Part shown: in pieces, positions 12,601 through 23,900 of the stretch
Position numbering within the stretch: the first letter of the stretch is position 1
Layout of the letters: each line of letters starts with the position of its first letter
Assembly (NCBI GenBank): GCA_037903355.1
Contig: JBAJFE010000017.1
Coordinates: 62,001 to 126,000, forward strand
Length of the DNA stretch: 64,000 nt
Origin: Trichuris trichiura
Lineage: Eukaryota > Nematoda > Enoplea > Trichinellida > Trichuridae
Reading direction: 5' to 3'
Translations under genes and position numbers: made by a program
Notes under the pieces: model-generated
Seen by the model: the letters and a program-made list of their open reading frames with translations, nothing else
Told to the model about the DNA's origin: nothing
Database searches by the model: none

Positions 12601-15297
12601 CGGAAGACGTTTTCGCCAATTGTTCGTGTTCGCAAGAACTCGACTTGAACGCCGCAATTCGTCTGTCCATTTTGAACGTTTCACTGGCGACCGAAAGCGT
12701 TTCCAAGCTGAAGCAGCGAATGCGCAAAATGGGCTCTTGCGGCAACGCCTCCGTATATTATCGGCTTGAGATGAAAATGTTCAATTTTGCCGTTACGGGC
12801 GCGGCCGAATCTGGCGAGCTTACCTTTGTGACGCCGAGAACGCATGGAAACGGTCGTTACGACGCTATGACCCCGTCGGAACGCAAGAAAAGGTTGGATA
12901 TAGAAAACTGCATCGTCGAACAGTTGAATGTGCACGCATTGTCCCTATACTCGCCGTGGTACGCGCGGGCGCACGAGTGGCTCGCCTTGAATGGACATAA
13001 GCTCGATAGTTGGACCGTTGCTTATCATCTATGCGAAGCGATTGCCGTTGCGTCGCGTCATTTGGCTCTTTTGGAGCACTTAAGCGGAAAGTGCGTACCG
13101 TACTTACGATTCGCAGGTACGACAAATTTGAATTTTTGAATTTTGAAGGTATGACAGAACCCCGGAATTTCCATTCATCTTCAACGACGCTGACAGCGTT
13201 AAGAGCTGCGTGAGCAAGTTGGAAAAAAGTAATTATGCTCGCAGTGTTTTTCCGCTATGCAAAAGTTAATCTTTAAGATTGGACGGTCGTCACGCTTTAT
13301 CTTACCGCCGACGAACACGCTCCAGACTTGGTTCTACTAAGAATGAGCTCCCGCTGCGATCCCCTGATCGTCAATCTTGGATCTGCTTTCGAAGTGGTAA
13401 GTAGGTGCTTTTGCCAATTCAAACTTAATTTCCACTGACAATTGCAAAATGACAATGTACAGCTCGCTTGAGTTTATAAAGCGAGCGCAGGCAGAAAGGC
13501 CAGCTGAAAAATAGCTTTGTTATTATTAATACGAATCACTCAGGTCTCGTCGGTCATACTGTAATTTTGCATGTCTTCCTAATCTGCTGGTTCCCTAAGC
13601 CTATGGCTAAGCACAAGGCTTGTATTTTGGCTTAGATAAACTTTGAACAGGATAGCCGGCGCGCTTAGAACTAAGCTAAGAACACAATGCTCGCTTGCTT
13701 AGCATATGTAAACCTGCATTTCTTTAACGACGGGTACTGTAGCATTCAAAATTCAAAAAGCTCCAAGCCACTCCGCTTTCGCCGTGAGGGTACTCAACGT
13801 AGCGTGTAGAAAAATAAGAATCTATGTCGAACGTGACTTCAACTTAAAAAATTTTCCTTCAGTACGACGCGCTAAGCGAACTTAACGAGTTGGACAAAAA
13901 GAACGTACGATCGATAAAGCTAAAAGACAAGCATAAGTTCTGGGCGGCAAGATTCTCCTGCGACGCTCAAATGAAGGTACAGTACGGTTGAAGCTTTCTC
14001 GGCGTTTTTGACCTTATTTGTTTTAGAAATTTCTCGAGCATCTCGAAGCGAAGTGGTTCAACGTGATGACACCGTTGCTACGTCACGTCAGCAGCGAAAC
14101 GTTGCAATCCGTCAAAGAGGAGCTGATTGACCGCTTCAGTTTGGCTTCAAACCTGGCCGAAGCGTTGGTCAACGGTTGGTTTCTTCTTAACGAAAAGAGC
14201 TTCAGAGCGTTTTCCAAGCAGTTGGTCAGCTTAAAGTCGGCTCAAGCGATTGTCAAATTGTTGAACGCAACAGCAAAGCCGGACGAACACGAGCGGGTCA
14301 CCAACGAACCCATTATATTCATTCTCAGCAAGGCGAGCGACCACTATTTCATCTAAGACCGCCTTTTTATGTAACATGGGCGATGTTGTTGTTGTTGTTT
14401 ATAGGATCTCTGCATGTTGCCAATCCACGCTATAGAGTCTCTTCGGCAGACGCCCGTAACAAGAGTTCCGTCTTTGCACTTTCTCGCATTCCTAGTCAAC
14501 AAGTGGAACAAAATTCCGGCCGTAGTCAAAGAGAACGCCTTTTATGTTCTCAATCCAACTCGCGACCTTGCGCAAACCCAGAAGCGATTCGAAGCGTTTT
14601 TCAAAAAGTAAACATACGATCGATACTTATATATGCAAATTTTAAGTCTCTGTTTCTCGTTCAGTCTACACTGGCAAGGTTGCGTGGGACGCGATCCGAC
14701 AATCGACGAGATAAGAAGCGCTTTGAAGAAGGATCTCTTCGTGTAAGAACATCACGCATAGCCATCTTGCTGGATCGTTGCATAACGCGCGCGTTCGCTT
14801 TTTAAGTTACTGCGGTCATGGTTCCGGTAGTCGCTACATAAAGATAGTGGAATCTCATGGTGACCGTTGTCACGCTATTGTTCTTCTGATGGGATGCAGC
14901 AGCGGACGTCTGCTACCGCCTGGAAGGTTGTACGAACCAATAGGTTCGGTTACTTATTATCAGTTGGCCCAATGGTACGCTTACTGACAGTCGGCTTAGG
15001 GCGCGTCCAACCGTTTAACCATTTTGCAGTCCAAACGTGGTCGCTCTTCTTTGGGACGTCACTGACAAGGATACGGACAGAATGTTGCACGCCTTGTTGA
15101 CCATATGGCTTCAGAATAGCTTTCCGCCGGATGACAACGAAAGCGGCGCGGAAAATTTGGCGCGCGAAACCAAGGAGTACACGAATAGCCTTTTATTGGC
15201 CCTCAATCACGCCAGAAAGCATTGCAAGCTGAAGTTTTTGACCGGTGCGTCAATTCTTTCTTACGGTCTACCCGTTGTCGCCTCGCTTACCAATTAA
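9664..15297 (+). CDS. Separase (separin), clan CD cysteine protease
   Basis: Separase cleaves the cohesin kleisin at anaphase onset. Eighteen exons join in phase: 9664-9747, 9795-10001, 10052-10389, 10444-10584, 10641-10770, 10826-11077, 11123-11338, 11582-11843, 11901-12045, 12101-13090, 13158-13228, 13278-13396, 13863-13976, 14027-14332, 14405-14607, 14665-14742, 14807-14974 and 15030-15297. They encode about 1,363 residues. The N-terminal two thirds are helical and diverged, with an acidic Ser/Asp patch near 12,310-12,370. The protease domain has PVTRVPSLHFL, the catalytic His in YCGHGSG (codon 14817-14819), the catalytic Cys in LLMGCSSGRL (codon 14895-14897) and VVALLWDVTDKDTDRM. The intron at 14333-14404 starts with GC. 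Exon 3 contains a possible internal acceptor near 10,293 and may be split. The length is nearer C. elegans SEP-1 than human ESPL1. No securin-like gene is visible. Confidence 0.95.
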
Positions 15298-15355
15298 GAA
15301 GTGAACTTATTGAACAAATATTCAAAAAAAAAAAAATCTAGCCGGCATTTCTATC

Positions 15356-18300
15356 TTACGGTTTCGGCGAACGAAAGTTGCCAAACAGACGACCTTCCTT
15401 CAGATCTTTTTGCTTTCCAATCTGAAGAACCAATAGGCGTCGATTGGTTTTTCGTCGCTTCAATACAAACCGCCTTACATTGTAGTCGTTGTCCGACGTT
15501 TGATTGTAGCCTTCGGAAGTCGCCTCCTCGTCGTCGTCGGCCGACTCGTTGCCATTATCGGGCAGCAGTTGCGCTCGGCTGCGATCCGTTCGACTTGTGC
15601 CAAGACTACGACAAGAAGAAAAACAATAGACTCATTTGCATAAGCAGAGCGCTTACATGCCAGCCGCGCCTTTGTGCTTCCTAAGGAACTTGTCGGCCAA
15701 GTTGACGAAACGTTGCTTGGACGCTGAAAAGTAGGTCAATTGGCCAGTTGGAAAAAAGCCAAACGACGCATTTTGAAACAGGGGCAAACAGCCTCGCTGC
15801 TCAACGTAGGAACAGCTGTAGTGAGGGGGAACCTTTGCTCAAAAAGTCACTTTGAATATGCAAATAACGTTGCCTCACATTTCACTGTTGGCTTATCGCC
15901 AACAGCGAAATGTTGAAGAGAGATAAGGATAATTAAGCACGATAAGAAAATTTGAATTTTTAAAAAACAAAGCGTTCTTATCGATTTTCTCTCTCCCTCT
16001 TTGTCCAACACACTGTCTCTACCTTTTCCCATATGCCGCAACTTCTCGTGAAAGTACGCTTCATTCTTATCTTCGCTTATAGTTTTTGTATAAGGAAAAG
16101 GGCCCATTCCGTCAGGTGCATCGCCGTACGACCCTGTTGAAGCAGGTGATTCCGGCCCTAAGAGAATGTTTGAAAGTCAAGTTATAATGACATATTTTTT
16201 TTCTCCTACCAATGTCAGTCGTTGGAGAGCTGTTCACAGGCATAGGCTGAGTGGATGCCCTATCCGTCCTTTCCTTTGCGCCACGTTCGTTATCTATAAT
16301 TGCACGCCGGCATCAGACGCGCTATGGAAAAGTGTTAGCAAGATAAGAGAGGCCAAAGATGTACCCTTTTGCAGAGCAGACATAAAGTCGGCATCGCTTC
16401 GCAGCTCGCGAACGAACTCTTCGTTTTGTAGTATGATTGCAAAGCGTTCGTCTTCCAAACATCTGAAGACAAGTTGACCATCGTTGACAAAGTGTGTTGA
16501 CAGCAAACAAACAAAACGATTGCTCATTCACCTACGCAATTGGGGGTCGCATGTGCTCCTTGTGCGGTTGAAATTGTCGTCCATCAATTTCTGCAGTTGT
16601 TGCACGCTGGGCAATTGCGCCTAGGAACAAAGACGATATTATGTAGGATACAACCATCGACGGGAAGGGTGAAAGTTAAAATATATAAACGCCTATTAAA
16701 ACAAGACAAACTGGCGACCAAAGCAAAGCAAGCAAATAGCTGACGACAACGACGACTATGATCACTTTGCTATTCGCTGAAGGCGCAACGACGTGCAACC
16801 AACCGACTGTTGCAACTACTGTTTCTGTCTGTAGGCCGTCTCAAGCAGAGCCAAAAACGATGCACGCTTGATTGATTTAGATAGAGCCTATTTTAACAGT
16901 TTTTGCCACGCAACATTGGGCATCAAACTGCAAAAGACGAGATAACGATAGGAAGGATAAGAAAGAACGTATCGGAAGGGAGATTGCCGATTTACATTTT
17001 CTTATCTCCCCTCACTTAGCGCGTACGTACAGAGCGGGAACATCGTTGCTAAATTCATTTCTTTAAAATTTCTTTAAGAAGCTACACGTTCGCTGCTTGA
17101 ATAATAACGAACGTACGCAAATTTTACGGTGCGAAAGAGCGAACTTGATTGTTGGAGAATTTTGAATTTCGATATTTGGCGGCGTACATGTTGCAACAAC
17201 GCTTCGCGAACAGTGAATTGATCATTCAACCTACTGGCTGCCGGTGGACAACGAACAAATAAGCGATGCTAAGTAAGAGATAAAATTTCACAAATGGTAA
17301 CACGTGGAAACGTAGCGGACTTTCGCGCGACCTGCGTTGATAAGACGCTCGTCGTATTTTTTCCCAAACAGGACAGACAAGCAAAAGGAATTGTCAACAA
17401 TGGCGCTTGACAATCGGATGACTACAGTCGTCCTATTGAATAGCGAAGAGGAGAAAAGCGACAACGCGAAAAAAATTGTGCGATGATGACAGTGAAAAAA
17501 GCTAACATCAATGGTCAGTGTTTGCTAAGACTTTTCCAGAATTGCAACAACACTGCCTCAAGAATATCGCCTTATCGTACTAACGATGGGCGTAGGCAAA
17601 ACTTTTCGCGATGCGATTAAGTTGTAAAGCAAAACAGTTTTCGTTTGCCACTGGTTTCTTTTTCAGCTGCATAAAAGAAGAAGCGCAAACACGCGGCTCA
17701 ATAGCCAGCCCACTTTGGGTCAATAAACAGCAGCGATTCAATGGAGCTATCCTTGAAAATCATTTAAGAGTACAGTAGGAATTCAAATATTTGAATCTAG
17801 CGTTTTGATTGGCTAACGGTTTTTCATAAGGCTGATGAAAAATACTGCTTAAGAAAAGACGAAAAAGCACTCAGTCATAAACGCACGAAACGATTGACCT
17901 CAAAAGGCCGCTTTCTCTTGAACAACAAGAAAACACTCAGAATACCAACAGAGCTAAAAACTGATTGTTGTAACAATCTTAGCAAAAAGGGGAATGCGCA
18001 TTTGCTTTTAGTATTCGTTCCTCAGAATCTTGAAGCTTTGAAACGCGGTAACACGCTACCGAAGCGGAAGGACAAAACAATTTCTACTAAAAACAACCGT
18101 AACAATTAAGGTAAATAAAAAACATTTTTGTAGCTCTACGCGCCTCTTCTTACGAGACTGAGTCAATGTTCAACGGTTAATGACATTTTTTACTTTTGCT
18201 TAAACTATGGTAAGCTACGCATTGCATGGAAGCCGAACTATGTTGTCAGCAAAGCTTTTTAAAATATTTGAACAAATAACTCGGCTCCTCCTGTAACGTA

Positions 18301-20190
18301 AAGCTCATTTGTACAAAGCATTTCATTCATGCGCGTATAGGAATTTCGGATTCTTAAAAAATCGTTACGTTGAGAAGCTCAAACAATGATGAATCACGAA
18401 GTGTAGCGGACAAGCATAAAAATTGTGCGCTCCAAGCAAATACCTGCGCTTGAGGAACTCTGCGCCTTTCGGCACTTCTGCAAGTCTCCGACGACGCCGT
18501 TTCAGCAACGTCGCTTGTTAACGAAAGCCGTAGGAAGTCTCTTGGCAATGGCTTGAGCATAGCCGCTGAATAGACTTTTCTTTTTCTTGGCAACACGCCA
18601 ACCGATGAGGTTGATTGATCGCCGTTCGCGCAGGGCTCTTTCGTTCTGAGATGCTTTGCGGCAGGCTAAAATCCTAAACTTTTAAATACCACTAAACAAC
18701 TTCGTTCAACCGCGAAGAAAAGGACTAAAACCACAAAGGAAATGATGAAATCATTAAAATTAAAATAATTGCACCGCTACTGCCAATTCGGCCTGCTTTG
18801 GTTAATTCAAGTTTTTTGAGAAGTTATCAAGTCGAAATTTAAATAATTGACGCGAACGTCTCGATTATGCAAAAAAAAGGGAAACGACGCCGCGCCGGTC
18901 AAACGCTATTGGCTAATTTAAAAATTCAAAATCGTCGAATAGGCTTAAAGGAGGCTTGTTGACATGATCTTTTTGATAACGATAAGACTGCGATAATTTA
19001 CATAATTGACGCAGACGCCTCGATTATGCAAAAAAAGGAAATGACACCGCGGCAGTTAAATGCTATTGGCTAATTTAAAAATTCAAAATCGTCGAATAGG
19101 CTTAAAGGAGGCTTGTTGACATCTTTTTGATAACGATAAGACTGCGATAATTTAAATAATTGACGCGAACGTCTCGATTATGCAAAAAAAAGGAAATGAC
19201 GCCGCGGCAGTTAAACGCCATTGGCTAATTTAAAAATTCAAAATCGTCGAATAGAAATTAATGAAAACTCGCTGACATTGACATTCTGATAACGATAAGA
19301 CTGGTTACATCAATCATCGCTTTATCTCGCGGCAGTAGCGTGACACCATTGTTTATTTATTTGTCCTAAAATCTTGTCAGCTCTTCGGGCTAATCGTTTC
19401 CTTCTTTCTGCGTCCAACGTTGAAGTCGGCAAAATATTTGACTAAGAAAAGTCGATAGGAAACGACGCAAACGGTCTCAAGTCAAGAATTGCACTGCTGA
19501 GAATTTAAGCAATTTTGAAGTTTGAAAAGATAGCGTCAAATCGAATCTGCCAACCGAGCGATTAGGCAAACTTAAAAAAAGACTTCAAGCCAACCTCGTT
19601 TCTCGCCAAAGGAGAGCACAAGAGCAAAAGATCGTCAATTGTGTTCTCCACCAAACCGTTGTTCAAGCGCAAAGTGGCTTCGATGGTTTCCGGGCTAAGC
19701 GACGGAAACATCGCTTTGAAATCCTGCATTGCCTGAAAAGAAGACAAACAACTTTTACTTCGGCTAAGCAGAGACGACTGCCGTGCACCTACCGAGCGTG
19801 TAACGTGTGCATATACTTAAACATACCAAAAATTGCATAAACTACTTGAGAGCGAGTTTCACATAACCGGGTGCAACGAATGCAAAAAAGTAGTAAAAGG
19901 AAATAGTGCTATTAAATTTTAAAATCGCAAGCCAAGAGAGCGCCCCGTTTAAACGCACTTATGTAAAAAGAGACGTAACATATAAAATTGACTCTATTAA
20001 CAATGTATATAAAGTTAAAAATAAGTGATTACCATGTAGATATTTATAGAATGGAATAGTTTTGCTAGTGAGGACGTTGCGGTTGCCGCTTTTATAGAAG
20101 CACTTTTCTACGAAACAAACTGGAAAGGGCCGTAACGCAATAATTCACTACCTGCGCGAAATCCAGTTTATCACTGCCGTCGTCCTCCAT
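15356..20190 (-). CDS. CUE domain-containing protein 1 (CUEDC1-like)
   Basis: CUE domains bind ubiquitin; the cellular role of CUEDC1 is poorly known. Nine exons join in phase: 20190-20152, 19732-19595, 18665-18444, 16620-16532, 16462-16365, 16157-16023, 15723-15657, 15605-15479 and 15421-15356. They encode about 326 residues, near the human length. The CUE domain is at about residues 12-55 (AMQDFKAMFP, LRLNNGLVENTIDDLLLL), with the MFP-like and terminal LL motifs present. Downstream family blocks follow in the right order: LPRDFLRL, LEDERFAIILQNEEFVREL, HEKLRHMGK and FVNLADKFLRKHKG. An acidic tail (ADDDEEATSEG) and FRSPKP end the protein. The start is fixed by MEDDGSDKLDFAQ spliced to AMQDF. 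A stop would occur at 15655-15653 if intron 7 were retained, giving a shorter C-terminus. The stop lies 58 nt from the separase stop, tail to tail. Confidence 0.9.
18835..19262. repeat. Three tandem ~155-bp repeats in CUEDC1 intron 2
   Basis: Copies begin near 18,838, 18,996 and 19,149. Each has 'ATAATTGACGC', 'TCGATTATGCAAAAAAA', 'ATTGGCTAATTTAAAAATTC' and a closing 'GATAACGATAAGACTG'. The copies are about 90% alike by eye. They lie wholly within the intron between the CUE exon and exon 3. Confidence 0.85.
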
Positions 20191-20988
20191 TCAGTGGCAG
20201 AGACATAAACAGGCACTTTGATTGGCTCAACAACTCAACATATGCAAAAATAAATGCAGAAAAGATTGCACGACGTAATGGCACTCTATTATTCCATGAA
20301 GACTCAAAGATTTGATGCGCAGGTTAGTAAAGAAACCATAGTTTTCACGCTCGCATCTCTAGCGACATCATCCGCTTAAGGCTGAACGAAAGTTCAGCCA
20401 GCGAAAGGTTGCTGCATAAAACTGGAACGATTGTTTTGAGGAATTAGGTCCTTTGCCCTGAAAACACTTGCATTTACTTGGTAACAGACGTGCCGGATAA
20501 TGCGAAACACGCTTGACCGGTTGTGTGCAAAAAATAGAATATTGCAACTTTTGGAATTTTCATTATTGCAGCTTTGACGACGTTTTTATAAAGCCCCCGC
20601 TAGCAGCAGGGAAATGGCAAGTAGGCAAACAACTAAGGAGCAACGACTTGAACAAGTGAGATAGATCAGCGGAAAACTTTGTACAAAGGCTGTCGTCACG
20701 GAGGACAAGTCACGCGAATGCAAGCGTTCATATCTGCAATGTTAATTAGCGCAAAACAATGGAACTCTAAACATGGAACTAACGCAACGCGAACCGGTTG
20801 GGATGTTTTTTTTGGCCAACCGGTTAAGGAGATGAAAAAAAATTGCATAATAACAAAACGGAAAAATCAATGCACCTAATTATTAGCAAGCAAGCCATCG
20901 CGTACTCTGCACTCAACAAACCAACCATTAACGCTGACGCAACAACGCGTAATACAAGCAATCTTCCAGCTTGGCGGGAGTTGCTTCA
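20191..20988. other. Intergenic region between CUEDC1 start and ACC stop
   Basis: About 800 bp between two minus-strand genes. No exon with family resemblance is seen. It should hold the CUEDC1 promoter and the ACC 3' UTR. Confidence 0.5.
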
Positions 20989-23900
20989 TCACGTACTCGG
21001 ACGTGACGGATTCTGGCGAGAGCTGAGATTGGACAATACCTTGATCAAGTCAGCCGACTGGTGGCTGTTGAGCTGCTGCGCAACTTCGAGCACAGCATCC
21101 ATGAGCAGATCCGGACTGTTTGACAGCGTACTGAAACAGAGGGCAAAATTTTTAACGGAGCCAAAGTCACAGCGAAAGCGAAAAAAAACATACCTTCTAA
21201 TTTTTCCGATAATCGAATCGCGCTTTAAGCATTTTAAATTCTCGGATACTATCGAGCCTTCTTGAGAAAGCTGATTCTCGAGCCACACGGCTACGCCTTG
21301 GTCGTCGTTCCAATTTCCGCATTTCTAAAAACAGGCCAAAAACGTCAGCAGCAGCAGCAACAGCAGGGCAGCGTAGTTTAGCGGGGAAGCTTTGGCGACC
21401 AATCGCGCAAACATTCCTCCTTGGCAGATGAAAAATTATTTCCGAGCGCGATCAATCAATGAAGTAGCGAATGACAGATGGTACGTGCAAAAAAGGAAGA
21501 GAATGAAAAAAAAGGCGACAAAAGGCTGACACCATCAAACCTACAAAAAACAAATCGACGGAAGGGCAGGTCACCAAAGACTGCCTAACATAAAAACTAG
21601 GAAAATGGTAATTAAAACATGAAAAAAGTTTTAAAAGACCATCTAGGCGATAAGGCAGCGCTCGGGCAGTCATTTAAAGTGTACTTATTACCATCGTACC
21701 TACATTCCCTTTACTTATTTCAAAAAGTACTGTAGCTCACGTGCCAAGCTTACGGCTACAGTAAAATTTGAAATAAATAAAGGAAATGCAGGTAACACTA
21801 ATAGATTTCTTTCAGAAAAGAAAAGTAACCCCGCGTGCAATCAATTGCAAAGGTGGAAATGTAGGCTTCTTAGCATTAATGGAAGAAGTGCGAATGAAAG
21901 CGCTCACCTTGTTGGCAGGATCCAAGGCGTACCAGCGCGGAAGGAGGAAGTTCGTCTCGCCGACGTCCATGGCGTAGCCGCAACAGTTGCCAACAATTTG
22001 TTGCATGACCGTTTCCTCCGCTAAACGTCTTCTCAGACGCCAGTAGAACTTGCGGCGAGCCTTCTTCCACTCCACAACACCCTTTAAGTAGTCCTATTCA
22101 AAATTTCAAAAAAAAATCAAGTTCAAAATACCGTAATGACGTTTTTCTCCTGCATTCTACCAGCACGATCGTGCAAGTCGGCAAAATGGACGGCCACCGT
22201 GTGATAGAGTGGCAGCAGTGATTCAACTCGACTAGTCAAACTTTTTTGTAACTTCGCCTTTGCTTCCGAATCGCCGCTCTGTTCCAGCTTGTGCAACTTT
22301 TTCAAAATTCGAAGGCACACGGGGTCGCATCGATTTATCGTGCTGATCAGGTCTCTCTCGCGGTACTTTATTTCCACTGTGCCTTCGGGCTCCAATACAC
22401 CACCTCTGCAGAGAAGTTCGAATGCGCAAAGGGAGGACAGAAGTAAGTGAGATTACCTCGCATCCGGATCGGCATACATTTCCATATAGCGAGAGTTGAT
22501 GGCCGGATCGACGACTACCCAAGCGCCACCGCGTAGTTCGGCATTTGGTGGTATGTAAATGAAGACAGGCTGTCGATAACTTCGAAGACCATCCACTATG
22601 TAAGCACCAAACTTTAACACCTGATCAAACATGTCTAAAGAAAAGGAAAAGTCAAAAATTCAACTGTGGGGTGAACTTCCGAGGTAAGCGCTACCTTTCA
22701 TGCCTCCCGAGAAGCCGCGCCAGTTGGCAAAAATAAACAAGGGCAATTGTTCGCGATTGAAGTCGCTTATTGCCTGCGCAGTTTTGTAGGCGGAGTCGGG
22801 AAACCATACTTGGCCGGCTTGAGAGATGACTTTGGATTCGGAATCCAACGTGGCAGGATCGGCGGGCACTTGCACTTCGACCGTGCGCGTTTCGACGGCT
22901 ATCACCGAACAAGGAATGCCGCCTAGTCGAGCTCGACCGCAGACGACAGTTCTTGCCCAGCCCGACATGATTTCGCACCAGGAACCTCGGTCAAAGAAGC
23001 CGCTCTCCCATTCTGTGGGACTCATAGGGTTCGGTCGTCCTTCGAACATCCATCTGGCGAAAGCAATACCACGATAATCAAAGCTTGCATAAATTAACAA
23101 TGGGAGAAGCTAACCTTGGATCGTAAGGATTTTTGGTCGGATAGAAGGTTATCTCTCTTTCCACGGGATCTATGGGAGTAAGCACTGGTAGAGGGGCGCC
23201 CCGGAACGCAGGAATATACGATAGCCATTTTAGAATTAAATAGACACCCTCAAAATCGTTTTGAGCAATCGCGTGGGATACGCCGTTGTTGTGCATGATC
23301 TGCGTACCGCCAAGTTGGTTGTTCGAAGTGTACACTTCCCGACCGAGCAGTTTGTTCAACGCGGGCGCTCCGGTTAGAATGATATGACTATTTTCCACTT
23401 GAATCGTCCTTTGGGCAAGGCGCACCAAATAAGCACCAATGCCGACGGTGCGGCATGACACCAGGCTGATCAGGCACACTTCGTCGTAAGCTAGAGATGT
23501 TTCCCCCGCGATCAAGCCGGATCCTTTCAAATTTTCCACACCTATACTCTCCTCTCGACCTATGATGTCTGTCAGCTTGTATCTAAATCATCATCCTTTA
23601 TGGGTTGCTGAAGCTAAGTTTTAGCGACGTACCGGATTTCTCCTTCGTCTTCAATTTTCTCCGCTCTTACGACAGTCATGCACGAATTCAATCGTTTAAA
23701 ATCTTCCTGCGTCAAATACAGATACTTGAATCCCTTATCGGGATTTAGTGCGTCGTTCCATGCGATCTTGAAGCAACTGCGTACCTCCGTAGCCAAGCCG
23801 ATGCGAGCACCGCTATTGGCAGCTACGTAGATGCGAGGGATTTTCAATTTACGGCTCAGCTGGGATGCCTTCAGAAAAAGTTCATCCTCCTTCACTCCAA

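Noticed and set aside
15301..15684. Plus-strand open frame just after the separase stop
   Set aside because: The DNA is better explained as CUEDC1 exons 7-9 on the minus strand, which are in phase and family-like.
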